NCBI RefSeq assembly: GCF_041381155.1
Contig: NC_091134.1
Coordinates: 10,200,755-10,264,754, forward strand
DNA length: 64,000 nt
Direction: 5' to 3'
Source: Argopecten irradians
Taxonomy: Eukaryota; Mollusca; Bivalvia; Pectinida; Pectinidae
Part shown: piece after piece, positions 24,732 through 46,389 of the stretch
Numbering within the stretch: position 1 is the stretch's first letter
How the letters are laid out: each line of letters opens with the position of its first letter
The notes under the pieces: model-generated
The model's input: only the letters and a program-made list of their open reading frames with translations
Databases searched by the model: none
What the model was told of the DNA's origin: nothing
Translations under genes and position numbers: made by a program

Positions 24732-25976
24732 ATGGACAATATGGCGGGAAGTGAGTTAAACGAAAGAACTTTTGCCAATGTTGTTGTTTCTGAACCAGAA
24801 ACCATTATACCGGAAGGATATGGGTCAGCAAAGCCAATTTTCATCATGGAAAGAGAAATCTTTGGATTGACGCAACCCCAACGCAAGGACTGGCTAACGC
24901 ACCAGGAACTTTACAAATCTATCGGAGAGAAGATTGAGGCAAACCACATATGTGGCCTACAACGAACAGGGAAAATGTGGAGGGTGTACGTGGACAATAT
25001 CATGGATCGGACAAAGCTGCTGACTACAGGTATTGTAATTCGTAAAAAGCTAGTCCAATTGCTTGCCACCAACCCCAGACGCCCTGATAACAATCCAGAG
25101 AACACAAGCAGAATTCGTGTCTCAAATGTACCCCTTTCAGCCGATGATGGGCAAATCAAGAGAGCTCTTACCATGTACAAGTGTGTAATAAAATCGATGT
25201 ACAGAGAAAAACTGAGAGTCGATAACAAACTTACGAATTGTGACACAGGGGATAGAATTGTAATAACAGACAAACTTAACACCCCCCTCCCAAGAAATAT
25301 GAAAATCGGCAGATACAACGCAACGGTTTTCCATGCTGAACAGCCGAAATCAGATACACGCCAAACGATATCTGATCCTAATAATTTGAACTGTAAGAAG
25401 TGTTTACAAACTGGCCATGTGACGAGAGACTGTACCAATTCATGGGTTTGTCGGGAATGCAATATGCCAGGGCATCGAATGATAGACTGTCCTTCCCTTC
25501 TTCAGACCACAAATTCAAACGCATTCTCTGGAAACTATGAAGAAGTAAAACCGTCTCCCCCGGGGGAAAGCGGATCGCGACAAGAGCATACAGAAACTGA
25601 TCGTGAAGGATCAGTAACTGATCATGATCATGATGAAGACTCAAGTACATGTACGTGTACAGATGGTAACAGAGACAGTGACTCATCCGATGATGATGCG
25701 ATAAAGACGGATGTGACTCCCTCGCGCGCGAGTTCCAAAAAGAAGCGTACAAAGAGAAAAGCAAAACGGTCCAAAGGGAAAGTCAATCGCTTTTCTCTTG
25801 AAGAATTTATGATCTTGAGTAAAGACACTCCAAAAAACTCCAATACCAATAAGAAACAAGAGGGTAGAACACCACCCACTCCACTGGATGGTTCCCCTAA
25901 GAAAAAAACAAAATTGCAGGTGCATGTGCAGGTACACAGGGACAATGAAAATGGTACAAAGCACTCACCCAAGTAA
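24732..25976 (+). CDS. LINE ORF1 protein, 414 aa, two CCHC zinc knuckles
   Basis: This is an intact reading frame for the nucleic-acid-binding ORF1 protein of the LINE. Two CX2CX4HX4C knuckles are seen: C221, C224, H229, C234, and C240, C243, H248, C253. The N-terminal 200 residues resemble the RRM-like part of CCHC ORF1 proteins in the Tx1/L1 group. The C-terminal third is acidic, then strongly Lys/Arg-rich (about residues 335-355), as expected for an RNA chaperone. The start ATG is 218 nt inside the element. ORF1 proteins of this kind coat LINE RNA in the RNP; that role is family knowledge. Confidence 0.85.
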   Translation: MDNMAGSELNERTFANVVVSEPETIIPEGYGSAKPIFIMEREIFGLTQPQRKDWLTHQELYKSIGEKIEANHICGLQRTGKMWRVYVDNIMDRTKLLTTGIVIRKKLVQLLATNPRRPDNNPENTSRIRVSNVPLSADDGQIKRALTMYKCVIKSMYREKLRVDNKLTNCDTGDRIVITDKLNTPLPRNMKIGRYNATVFHAEQPKSDTRQTISDPNNLNCKKCLQTGHVTRDCTNSWVCRECNMPGHRMIDCPSLLQTTNSNAFSGNYEEVKPSPPGESGSRQEHTETDREGSVTDHDHDEDSSTCTCTDGNRDSDSSDDDAIKTDVTPSRASSKKKRTKRKAKRSKGKVNRFSLEEFMILSKDTPKNSNTNKKQEGRTPPTPLDGSPKKKTKLQVHVQVHRDNENGTKHSPK

Positions 25977-26142
25977 TTGTTTTCAAACAATGTCAGTGTC
26001 TAAATCAATTAGTGAAAAAAGTTCAATAACAAATAAAACTTGTATTAAACAAGAATTTATTGTTAAACGAACAACAGAGATACATGCATACAGAAGAATG
26101 TATGTGAATGTATTCAAACAAAATTAAAAATGAAAAACAAAC

Positions 26143-27405
26143 ATGATGTGTTCTACTTACATTAAAGTTATAATTCACGTATACTTATTACAAATACTTT
26201 TAGTATGTAATGACCTACGCAAATGTACAATATATGTAGGTACATGTACATGTGAATACATATGTTATATTCACAATATTATTAAGATCAAAGAAACAAT
26301 AAATTCATTTTTTCTCATATGCATATATATGTGTAATATGAAAAAATATAGTGAAATCAAAGAAAAAAGAAATAATATTCATTATGACTTATTCAATTTT
26401 AAATGCATATTCAGGTTTTTGTTTTGTATAAGCTTGATGTGCACCACAGGATGCATATATGCATGTTTGAGTAAAGCATATAAATGCATTTATATAAGTA
26501 TATATGCTATCTGTATAATAATAACACAAAAACTTATTATCAATATAATACTATGTATATTAAATTGTAAAAAATCAATACGCATGCATGCTGTAAAACT
26601 ATATTCTTACATGCAATGTTTAGAAGTGTACATTTACAAAAACATGCATGGATGTGAAAATACAAGTGTACCTTTGAGTTCTGAATTGATAGTACAAAAT
26701 GTATATCCAAAAATGTATAGCGCAAAAAAAAAAAAAAAAAAAAAAAAATTCAGAATCACAAGTACTAGTATGGTTGAAAGTATGTATACTATACTTTTTT
26801 GCTTAATAAAAACATATTGTTATGATCAAAGTAAGTTACACCAAATCATCAAAACAGGTATGAATGCACAAACTGTTTATGAATTTTGGCATGTACAATC
26901 AATACTACATCATATGCAAAAATTCAGAATCCTATATGTAAAGGATATGTTTAGGTATACATATGTATATGTAAAGAGAATGTATGCCTATATAAAAACA
27001 TGTAGATCCTCAATGAAAATATTTTTCCAATACAACATATACATGTACTTAATAAAAAATGAAACGTATGTGTATCAGTACAAGTATGAGTCTGTAAACT
27101 GTGTGTATGAGAGTGTAACTGTTGTATGTGAGACACATATTAAGAAAGAGAGTTTAAAAGATATCAGGTATAAAAATGAAGTTGAAAATATTATTGGCAT
27201 GCATATCTACATGTATATAAGTAATATGTATGTAAAATATACAGAATGTATAAAGTTGTATATGAACATGTATAATCATTGGTATAGGTCACAAAAACAA
27301 AATTCATGTAAACATTTATCACACTCATATGACTGTACACAAACAACATCAATAGTATACATATTGAAAACAAAAATAACAATTATAAATCAAACAAACA
27401 AATAA
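26143..27405 (+). CDS. unexplained 420-codon open frame between LINE ORF1 and ORF2
   Basis: The frame is open for 420 codons in very AT-rich DNA and stops four bases before the ORF2 start at 27410. The same frame is open from about 25888 with one stop at 26125. The product is rich in Tyr, Ile, Cys, Lys and Met, with several hydrophobic stretches (for example CIYISIYAICIIITQ near residue 120) and eight Lys from an in-frame run of about 24 A at 26725-26748. No domain is recognisable. It could be a genuine third ORF, a decayed accessory domain, or a region kept stop-free by composition. I give the open frame, not a function. Confidence 0.35.
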   Translation: MMCSTYIKVIIHVYLLQILLVCNDLRKCTIYVGTCTCEYICYIHNIIKIKETINSFFLICIYMCNMKKYSEIKEKRNNIHYDLFNFKCIFRFLFCISLMCTTGCIYACLSKAYKCIYISIYAICIIITQKLIINIILCILNCKKSIRMHAVKLYSYMQCLEVYIYKNMHGCENTSVPLSSELIVQNVYPKMYSAKKKKKKKKFRITSTSMVESMYTILFCLIKTYCYDQSKLHQIIKTGMNAQTVYEFWHVQSILHHMQKFRILYVKDMFRYTYVYVKRMYAYIKTCRSSMKIFFQYNIYMYLIKNETYVYQYKYESVNCVYESVTVVCETHIKKESLKDIRYKNEVENIIGMHIYMYISNMYVKYTECIKLYMNMYNHWYRSQKQNSCKHLSHSYDCTQTTSIVYILKTKITIINQTNK

Positions 27406-27409
27406 TATT

Positions 27410-30400
27410 ATGGATAGCATAAAAAATCTACATTTTATCTCCTTGAATGCACAGGGTTTGAGAGATGGTTCAAAAAGACAACGGTTAATACAATACATAA
27501 AGCAACAAAAATGTGACCTGGTTTTTCTACAAGAAACTCACTATACACAAGAGTTATTTCCCTTGCTAGAACAAGAGTATGAAGGACAAATCTATCATAA
27601 CATTTGGACAAGTGATAGCAGGGGTGTTTCAATATATATTAATAAAAATGTACAATATACTTTAATAGACCAATACAAGTCTGACGATGGGAGAATTTTA
27701 ATGTTAGTCTTAAAAATAAATAATAATATATACTCCGTAACAAATATTTATGCACCAAATGATCCGGTTAAGCGAAATACATTTTTTAAAAAATTAAAAG
27801 AAAACATGAATAAAATAAGTGTAGGTATAAATATAATAGGGGGTGATTTTAATGAAACCCTGAAGCCAATCGACAGAAAATCAAGGAATGCCAAAATTAG
27901 AAAACCTGTTTTCGGTTTAACAGATTTAATGAAATTTTTTAAACTTATTGATATCTGGCGTGAAAAAAAACTCAAAGATTATGCAATTTAGTTGGAGACG
28001 AAAAAATGGAAGGGAAGCAAGCAGATTAGACTACTGGCTGATAACAAAAGATTTCATAAATAGGATAAAGTCATGTGACATAAGGCCAGCACAGATACGA
28101 TCAACTGACCATATGGCTGTATCACTTAAACTAATAAATGTAGGCGAAAATCGGGGAAAGGGAAATTGGAAAATGAATAACAGTGTACTTACAGATAATA
28201 ATTACAATAAAAAAATAAAAAATGTTATTAAAATAGCAGAAAGAGAATGCCAAAGGGGTAACCTAAATAAAAGACAAACATGGGACTATATTAAAGTTCT
28301 AATAAGGGAAGCTACAATAAATTTCTGTAAAAAACAAAGTAAACAAAGAAAAGATGATGTTACATATCTAGAAGAAAAACTTACAAAGCTTTATGAAATA
28401 AATGAAAATGCACCAGATAAAATTAATGATGAACAGATTAAACAATTAGAAAAGGAAATAGAAGCATATTATGACCATAAAGCACAAGGAGAAAAAATAA
28501 GATCTAGATGTCAATACATAACTAAGGGGGAGAGAACAAATAAATACTTTTTGGGCTTAGAAAAACAAAGACAGGCCAAAAAAGTCATACATAAAGTTCG
28601 AGATAAAGATAATAACTTAGTAACTGATGAAAACAAAATTCTTGATGTCATACGCCTGTTTTATGAAGACTTATACACAAGTAAAAATCCCAAAAAAGAA
28701 TCCATAAAGAGGTATCTGGAAAATACAAATATTCAACGTACACTAAATGAAGCTGAAAAAGTCCAGTGTGATGGAGTCCTAACAAAAATTGAATGTACAA
28801 TTGCTATTAAAAATATGAAAAAAAATAAAAGCCCTGGTCTGGATGGCCTTACTGTAGAATTCTATGAGCACTTCTGGAGTATTATAGGAGATCTAGTAAT
28901 AGATGCACTAAATGAAGCATATCGTGATGGTGAAATGTCAGAGTCACAGAAAATAGGCCTACTCTCTTTAATTTACAAAAAAGGAGATGAAACTTCTTTA
29001 CAAAATTGGAGGCCAATCACTTTACTTAATATAGATTATAAGATTGCAGCATATGTGCTAGCACAAAGATTGAAAAAAATTATGCCAAGCATTATACACT
29101 CTGATCAAAATGGATACATCAAAAACAGATTTATTGGGTTTAATATAAGGCAAATACAAGATATAATAGATTATGCAGAAAAATTTGAAACAGATAGTGC
29201 AGTCATATTTTTGGATTTTAAAAAAGCTTTTGATACCATCGAATGGGATTTTATGCTTAATGCGCTAAAATATTTTGGTTTTGGAGAATCTTTCATATCC
29301 TGGGTTCGCACACTGTATTACGATATATATGGGTGTATTTCAAACAACAACTTCATATCAGATTCATACAAAATATCTCGAGGAATAAGACAAGGTTGTC
29401 CCATTAAGTTGTTTGATTTTTGTAATATCAGTTGAAATAATGGCAATTAAAATAAGAAATAACAACAACATTAAAGGAGTTACAATTAAAGGAAAAACAA
29501 TGAAAATTTCACAGTTGGCAGATGATACAACACTGTTTTTAAAATCAAATGATATAAAAAATGCAATAAAAGAAATTGAATACTTTGGTATGCATTCTGG
29601 ACTTGAGTTGAATAAAGAAAAATCTGAAGGTCTTTGGTTAGGCAAAAACAAAAATAAAAAAGATGTATATGGGATAAAGATGACACGAGATAATATAAAG
29701 TCTCTTGGCGTGATATTTGGTACTAAAAAAAGAGAAGTGGAACAGATTAACTGGGAAAAAAACATTAACTCTATTAATTACCTGATAAAAAACATGGAAA
29801 AAAAGAAAACTCACATTAATTGGAAAAACAACTATAATAAATGCATTGATAATACCGAAAATAACATTCCTAGCAACAGTGCAGCATGTAACGACTGAAC
29901 AGGTTAAGGCTTTAGAAAAAATTATATATGGATATCTATGGGATGATAAACCAGATAAAATAAAAAGAAAAGTAATGATAAATGAATTAGATGAAGGAGG
30001 TTTGAAAATAAGAGATATTGAAACACACATTGAAATGTTAAGAATAACATGGGTAAACAGGTTTTTTGATACAACAAATCAATCTTCAAACTGGACAGTT
30101 ATACCAAAATTTCATTTTGACAAATTTGGAAAGAAATTATTAATCTTCAGAATGCGAATACAATCTCTAAGAATGGTACAAAACATAGAAGAAATTCCAT
30201 CCTTTTACAAAAATATTCTTGACTCGTGGGTAAAATTTAAGAATATAAATACAAATAATATACAAGTACCTACAAGTATTCAAAATGAAATAATATGGGG
30301 TAATGCCAACATCACATGCGGGGGTAAATCTATTATATTTAAACACTGGATAGACAGTGGTATAATAACAATAAAAGACTTATGTGATGAAGCTGGAAAA

Positions 30401-31117
30401 CTAAATGATGCCACCATTTATTCAAAATTAATAAGTAAAGCTAATTGGATTGCTGAACTCATGAAAATAAAAAAATCTATACCAAAATCATGGGTTGAGA
30501 AATTGGAACTAGAAACAGTGGAAGTAAATAAAGATGAAATTGCAATGTTAAATGGGTATACTAATAAATTTATATATAACACCTTAATTAAATCTAAAAA
30601 AGAAAACCCAAGTCTGATAGAAAAGTGGAAAAATCAATTCCATGCTGGGAATAAAGATTTCCATGAAAATTTTAAATTCATCTTCAAAAACTTGCATGAT
30701 AATGCATTGAAAATCTTCAAATGGAAATTGATTCATAATATTATTCCAACTAGAAAAAATCTGAAGAGATGGAGGATAGAAAATTCAGACTTGTGTCCAT
30801 ATTGTAATAAGATTGATGATAACTTACATTTTTTCATCGAGTGCGCCCATGTAGAAACATTTTGGAATACCCTAACAATCAATATGCATAAATTAGGAAT
30901 AATTATAAATATTAGAAAATTAAAATATTTGGTTATTGGATACAAACCGGGAAACAAAAAAATGAAACAATTTAACTTTATGCTAGCATTAGCAGGGTAC
31001 ACCATATATAAATCTTTTTATGTCAGTGAAAAAAGACAAAAGAGTCTAGATATTTATAATATGTTTATGGCAGATCTAACCTTTTATACTAAATTTCTCA
31101 AACACCATCAACAATAA
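27410..31117 (+). pseudogene. LINE ORF2 (endonuclease-reverse transcriptase), broken by three frameshifts
   Basis: The ORF encodes an APE-type endonuclease (LNAQGLRD, FLQETH, GDFNETL, SRLDYWLI, STDH) and then a reverse transcriptase (KNKSPGLDGL, NWRPITLLN, FLDFKKAFDTI, GIRQGCPI, LADDTTLFL), ending in a Cys/His motif CPYCNKIDDNLHFFIEC. It lies in four segments: 27410 to about 27965, about 27970 to 29405, about 29415 to 29815, and 29820 to 31117. The first break is at a run of eight A (27963-27970), the second just after GIRQGCP, the third near 29818. Otherwise the domains are complete, so the copy is recently inactivated. The catalytic loop is LADD where YADD or FADD is commoner. Confidence 0.88.
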
Positions 31118-32012
31118 GTGTAAAAATTAAAAACAAATAAACATATTAGTTAATCACTAATTATGAAAAAAAAAATGACACACAATTTAAAAAAAAAAAA
31201 TGTCCATGTCCTTTAGGGAAATCTATCTTCTGAAGTGTTCAGCAGCTTTGTTTTTGTTTTTTCTCTTCTTTTAACTATTCTTTCTTCAGATCCATGGAAA
31301 ATTTCAAACAATGACTTTTAATAAAATCCACAATGTATAATATTCCTCTTTGGACACTGAAAAGTAATAATAACAACAAATCAGCATACAAAATATACAA
31401 AATACATTCTTTTTGGTATAGGCCTAGTACATAACAATTATAAGGTACCAGGTACATGTACATGACATTGGTGCATGCTACTTAATATACATGTATATAC
31501 ACAGGTATAAACAGAAGTACACAAAAACGTACTAAATTAATATTTGACATATACATCTCATTGATTATTTAGAAAAATAATTATATTATTTATCTAATTA
31601 TCTACGTAGTTTGCATTAATTATTGTTATCTAAGATATGACGTATAATGTGCAACTATCATTGCTTTATCAATGACATAATCAGATGAAAATTGTTTAAA
31701 CGCTGAAATAACTTGAATTCATACGTATACTGTATACAAAGAGACCTGGAAGTCTGTTGCATCCGTTATATGTTATGATCCTATTATAGTGTCGGTAAAG
31801 TATATTTTAGGCCGATTTTTGTTAGGCTTGAGACCGACACTGGAACTGAAATGAGTCGTTGTTTACACATTAGGCCTTCATTGTAAAAGTTTTACACGGC
31901 AATGCAAACGTACTTCCCAGGTCCCTGTGATAGTATGGATTCAGCAACAGCAATTAAAAATGTAAAAAAAATGTGTACTTACCAAAAATAGCAGTATTGT
32001 AAAGAGACTAAA

Positions 32013-32088
32013 CACGTGTGACCATCCAAACACTGATAATATTTCCACGTGTATTATCGGCCACGTGTGGGAGATGTACGCCCACGTG
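32013..32088. promoter_or_regulatory. cluster of four CACGTG palindromes
   Basis: CACGTG occurs at 32013, 32046, 32062 and 32083. This hexamer is the core of bHLH E-box sites of the Myc/Max, USF and CLOCK type. The cluster sits in the probably transduced 3' part of the LINE, so it may have come from a promoter next to the source copy. Activity is unknown. Confidence 0.35.
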
Positions 32089-32247
32089 AAAATATGAACT
32101 TCCGGTTAGTCTATTATCTCCCTTACATTTAAGGTTACATAATACCATTTATGAACGTAAGGTATGTGCGTGATTGAAAGTGCGAACGACGAATAAGTCT
32201 CCTCCTGTGAGAGGACAGATGTGTATTTTGTTGTTATGCTTATTATA

Positions 32248-32253
32248 AATAAA
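32248..32253 (+). promoter_or_regulatory. poly(A) signal used by the inserted LINE transcript
   Basis: AATAAA lies 11 nt before the 15 A tail, which directly abuts the target-site duplication. This is the processing site of the retrotransposed RNA. Confidence 0.8.
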
Positions 32254-32291
32254 CATTTATTTTGAAAAAAAAAAAAAAATAATTTATACAG

Positions 32292-33347
32292 ATTCTACTG
32301 TTTTTTTTTTTTTTTTTTTTTTTTTGTATTTATTCTATTATTTTGTTGTATTTATTTAGTTTTCTTATATCATTTTATTTATTTTATTTTATTTTTCATT
32401 TAAATGGCGATCCTTTTTAAAGGAGTCATAGGTCATTATAATGTCAATGTAGCCTATTTCAATTGACTTGAGGACGGCTGCACGCATAATTATCGACGAT
32501 TTTAGTTCTGCACACGTTTTCTAACAGTCGATACGTAGGTATATACTTACAAAATAAATATTTAATGTAACCCATTACCGGTGTTAAAGGTAAGAAAATT
32601 TTACTATTTACCGACAAATATTTGTGTTGTAATAAAATTAGAATTGACACCATTATCGATCTTTGTTTCTGTATATATACGATAACTGTATTTTGATCAG
32701 CAATTTCTTCGCTGGTTTTTATTAAGGACTTAAGTACTCTAGATTTCAACAAGATTCTATAGCGCTGACATTCCAAAACACAAATTAAAAATCGAACACT
32801 TTTCCAAAGATACACAAGCTTCCCATAGGCTGGAATGTAGAAGCTTGAAAATACAGCGAAACCTCAAGAACAAATCGCTTGTTCATGAAGCAACGTCAAT
32901 ACGCGAGAATTTTTGTATAACAAAGAGAAAATATAAGAGACGTTTTTTGATAACTTTTAAATTGGGCATTTGGCAAAATAATAAAAAAGTAATATTCACA
33001 TCTCTCAAGTTTCGTTAGAAATGTTTCCAGTTATTCTTCGTTTGAAATAAGATAACGATAAACGATAACGTGAATTGTTTGTGGGAACTTTGGTTTGAAG
33101 GTTTTAAATCGTATTTCCCCGATTGACATATTTGTGGTTAGTCGATGGAACCATGATCATAATAATGTAAAAAAAATATTTTGTTGTGGTATATTCGTAG
33201 TTTCATGGCAACAACGACAAAACGTTCTACACGACGGAAAATTCATGTACATGTACATTATGTTTATTTATCATAATATCGTATCTTAAATTGCTTCCTA
33301 TTGATTAAATGTAAATATTGCTGAGATATTACCATATTTGTCTACAG
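32292..33347. other. AT-rich sequence, T-rich tract, no gene recognised
   Basis: A run of about 24 T (32302-32325) and TTTATTT-rich sequence follow the LINE. The minus-strand open frame at 32459-32815 has no recognisable family and looks accidental. Confidence 0.4.
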
Positions 33348-43491
<10,144 letters not shown>

Positions 43492-43875
43492 CCGCGTAAG
43501 AAGAGAAATGACCAGAATTCAAAATTCCATGCTTCTTTAAAATATGTATTCCCCGAGGAAACCACAACGATAAAGGTTGAAATTGAATAAGACTCACACT
43601 CAAAAGTTGGAGATGGGAATTTTCCTTATTAGGTCGTTTTCCATTCATGATTTGACTTTACCCTGAAAAGCGCATTACCCAAAGATTGGAAGACCTCTCA
43701 AGGAAGAATGATATTGAGCCCCAACCGTGGAAGATTTATCCGGAGAAAGATGAGTTTTCACCGCGAGAAGTCTTTATAATCATATATATCCATTTTGGTC
43801 ATTAATGTCAAATACAAGAACACCTTGATTGATACTTATAATATGATGAATATGCCGTATCTCTGAGTACACAAT

Positions 43876-43881
43876 AATAAA
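43876..43881 (+). promoter_or_regulatory. candidate poly(A) signal of the lectin gene
   Basis: This is the first AATAAA after the stop at 43491, giving a 3' UTR of about 400 nt. Confidence 0.5.
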
Positions 43882-45259
43882 CAATTTACGAAGTGTAGGC
43901 AGCGACTTTTTTTCAAGAAAGGAGGTGGACATCCATTTGTGTAGAAATTATAAACAACTTGCTCATTTAAAAGGCATTGAAAACTAAGCTACAATAAGCA
44001 AATGTGCAGACTGTGCACCGAAACACAATATCGTAAACAAAACAAAACTTGCTTCTGTACTTAAGTTGATTGTTTGTTTGTTTGATTGGTTGGTTTGTTT
44101 GTTTGGTTGGTTGATTGGTTGTTGTTTTTGTTTTTGTTTTTTGATGGGTTTTTTTTTTTTTTGGGGGGGGGGCAGTTTTATTTATTTATATATTTTTTTT
44201 ACATTTTTTTCTTATCCATTTGTCGTTCTTTCTTTGTAGCGTCATGCTGTAGAGTTGCTCAATATATATGTTATAAAGACAAATGCTATAATTAGCATTG
44301 CAATATGTTTGTTTTTCATTAATAACTTGCATGCATTACAATAACGAATATATGTCATTCATGGTTATCTTTGACTTAAAAACTTCATCGACGTAGTTTC
44401 GTTTTTGTTATCTTATCTTTTTATTACGCTTTTTCAATTTAAATATACTAGGTTGATAACTTACGACAAATGTTTACATCATTTAGTGTCTTTACTTTAT
44501 CTTTCTCCTTCTAAGCAATGGTTTGTTTCATGTGATGGTATGTTCTACATATGTTGGATATGGACTTTTCCTGCATTGAAACCATTCAGTAGAAAACTTG
44601 TATCCGCGTATGACAACGGACATTATCATGGGAGACAAAAATATATATCAAGTTTATGGTACACTTTATAATAAATTATGGCACAATTTGGCTTATCAAT
44701 ATGACATTGGCATGCACTTGCTCATCCAAATAATAAGCCGTAGCTCACGGATCACATATAAAAATGCATCTTTCTGGCTCTAAATTCTAGTTTATTATTG
44801 GTATATGTACATTGCGATGATGAAACGTTACCAATAAAATATAATAATGTTCTTTAAGCAAAGTTAAAACTAACACTATACATGTTTTATCATATTGTGT
44901 AAGTATTAGTTGGTGGATTAAACTGTACGGTATATTAACAGTCAGGGTAATTAAAGAATGACCTTCATCTAGTATGTAATTTATATGTTAGGAAACTGCG
45001 TTACATATCCATGTTGTGTCTCTCAGTAATAGTGAAAATGTTTTCCCATTTTTAGAACTATCTCACTGAATCATGGCGCCATTCTATGCAGAACGTGTGT
45101 GTCCTTTTCCGTACCACACCGTTTGTCCTCCATCTTAAGGTCATAATTAAGGCGTCAATTTATTTACGTTCATCCTTGCGCCACTTCTGCGGTAACTATT
45201 ACTGCAGAGTATCCATGTGTGTAGCCAATCAGAAGCCCGTATTTTGTCACATGAAGTAC
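43882..45259. other. intergenic, low-complexity tracts
   Basis: A (TTTG/TTGG)n tract lies at about 44068-44140, followed by T and G runs (44150-44172). The open frames at 44086-44783 have no domain and no splice context. No gene is recognised. Confidence 0.5.
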
Positions 45260-45262
45260 TAA

Positions 45263-46389
45263 TGCTAGGTTTACACTATGTTCCCGTCGGCCACGGCAGC
45301 CCCGTTTCAGCCCACCGTGGACAAAACGTGGTGACCGCGGGACAACGTGAGACAACGCAGAAGGACGTGATAGACAAACGTGAGCGGTCGTGATTACCGT
45401 GGATGCCATGCCAGATTTTTAAACTGTCAAAAAATTTGCCACGGCAGTCACGGTACAGATGGTGAACGCCAGAGGACGTCATAAAACGGGATTGACGTAA
45501 CAAAACGTAACAGTGCGCACGGTCCGTGGTGGAACGGGCAGCAAGCACGTTCCACGGAATCTCACGGTGAGTTCGAGTTTTGTGACGTTCTGTTGCATTT
45601 TTTCCACGTTTTATCACGGTTGATGCGGATTGGCTGCACGTTTTGTGCCGTTTTGTCCAGGTTTGTCAAGGTTTTTACGGCAATCCAAGGTGGATGAAAA
45701 CCGTTTTGATGCGTTCTGTCAAGGCATCTCACGGCTTGTAGCGGTTGAAAGTCCGACGTGATACGGCTTGTTACGTCTTATTACGGTCTTACGTTGCAAG
45801 CAAAATATGATGGAGTACCATTGCCTCTCCTGGTACATATTTGCTACTTCATTGAATTATTTGTATTAATAAATAGAAATAGTCACTACCAGACACGTTT
45901 AACCCTCAAATTATACCAAAGCTATTATTGCAAAAAGCAGATTAAAAGAGTACACAAAAAATATTTGCGTAGAAACACAAACGTGTTTGAAATGACATTT
46001 TCGGCAATAAATGTTATTTCAGTTGCTCCAAAAAGCCCGGCATCAGACTTCCATCCTAGTAAGCCTTGGCGGATCGTGAAAAACGTATTGGAGTTCGATC
46101 AAAACGTGTAAAACGTAGCAGACCTCACCAGATCGTAACAGGCCTAGAGAGAACGTAGTGGTATCCTTGATAGACCGTGCTAAAGTCGTAGTGTTCCTTT
46201 ATTCTTCGGGAACAGCACTTTCCCCTGTATCCACGGTCCACCACGTAATCCGTAAAAGACCGTGGCAAAACTTCACAAGACCTAGCTCAACTTGAATACA
46301 GATACAAAAATTGCCAAAATTCCACGGCGCACCACGTTTCGGGCAAACGGGGCTACCGTGGTCTCCGGGAACACAGTGTAAACCTAGCA
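45263..46389. mobile_element. 1.1 kb MITE-like DNA element with TAA target duplication
   Basis: The ends are inverted: TGCTAGGTTTACACTATGTT at the left and the complement of TGCTAGGTTTACACTGTGTT at the right, extending with gaps through CCACGGCAGCCCCGTTT. TAA occurs on both sides (45260-45262, 46390-46392), fitting the 3 bp TWA duplication of PIF/Harbinger. The interior is full of degenerate ACGG, CCGTGG and CACGTTTTGT motifs and carries no transposase. The ORFs inside are accidental. Confidence 0.75.

Larger units (their letters stand above)
31118..32264 (+). other. LINE 3' UTR plus probable 3'-transduced sequence
   Basis: An AATAAA at 31136-31141 is followed by A runs at 31166-31175 and 31189-31200, as expected for the native end of the LINE. 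Another 1.06 kb follows, then a second AATAAA (32248) with the true tail and the target-site duplication. Readthrough past the weak first signal and mobilisation of the source flank explains this layout. A long natural 3' UTR is the alternative. Confidence 0.5.
24514..32279 (+). mobile_element. full-length L1/Tx1-like LINE retrotransposon with 3' transduced flank
   Basis: Order: 5' UTR of 218 nt, ORF1 with zinc knuckles, a 1.4 kb inter-ORF segment, ORF2 (APE endonuclease, reverse transcriptase, C-terminal Cys/His motif), a 3' region and 15 A (32265-32279). The insertion is bounded by TAATTTATACAG at 24502-24513 and 32280-32291. The implied first-strand nick in the target, TTATTT/ACC on the minus strand, fits T-rich L1-type cleavage. 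The endonuclease RLDYWLI motif and the RT motifs resemble the L1/Tx1 group. The full length and clean duplication suggest a fairly recent insertion, but three frameshifts in ORF2 make this copy non-autonomous. Confidence 0.9.

Noticed and set aside
24911..25990. Minus-strand ORFs of 93-183 codons opposite LINE ORF1
   Set aside because: They are shadows of the intact plus-strand ORF1.
32459..32815. 118-codon minus-strand ORF
   Set aside because: AT-rich sequence with no recognisable family, no splice sites and no homologous feature nearby.
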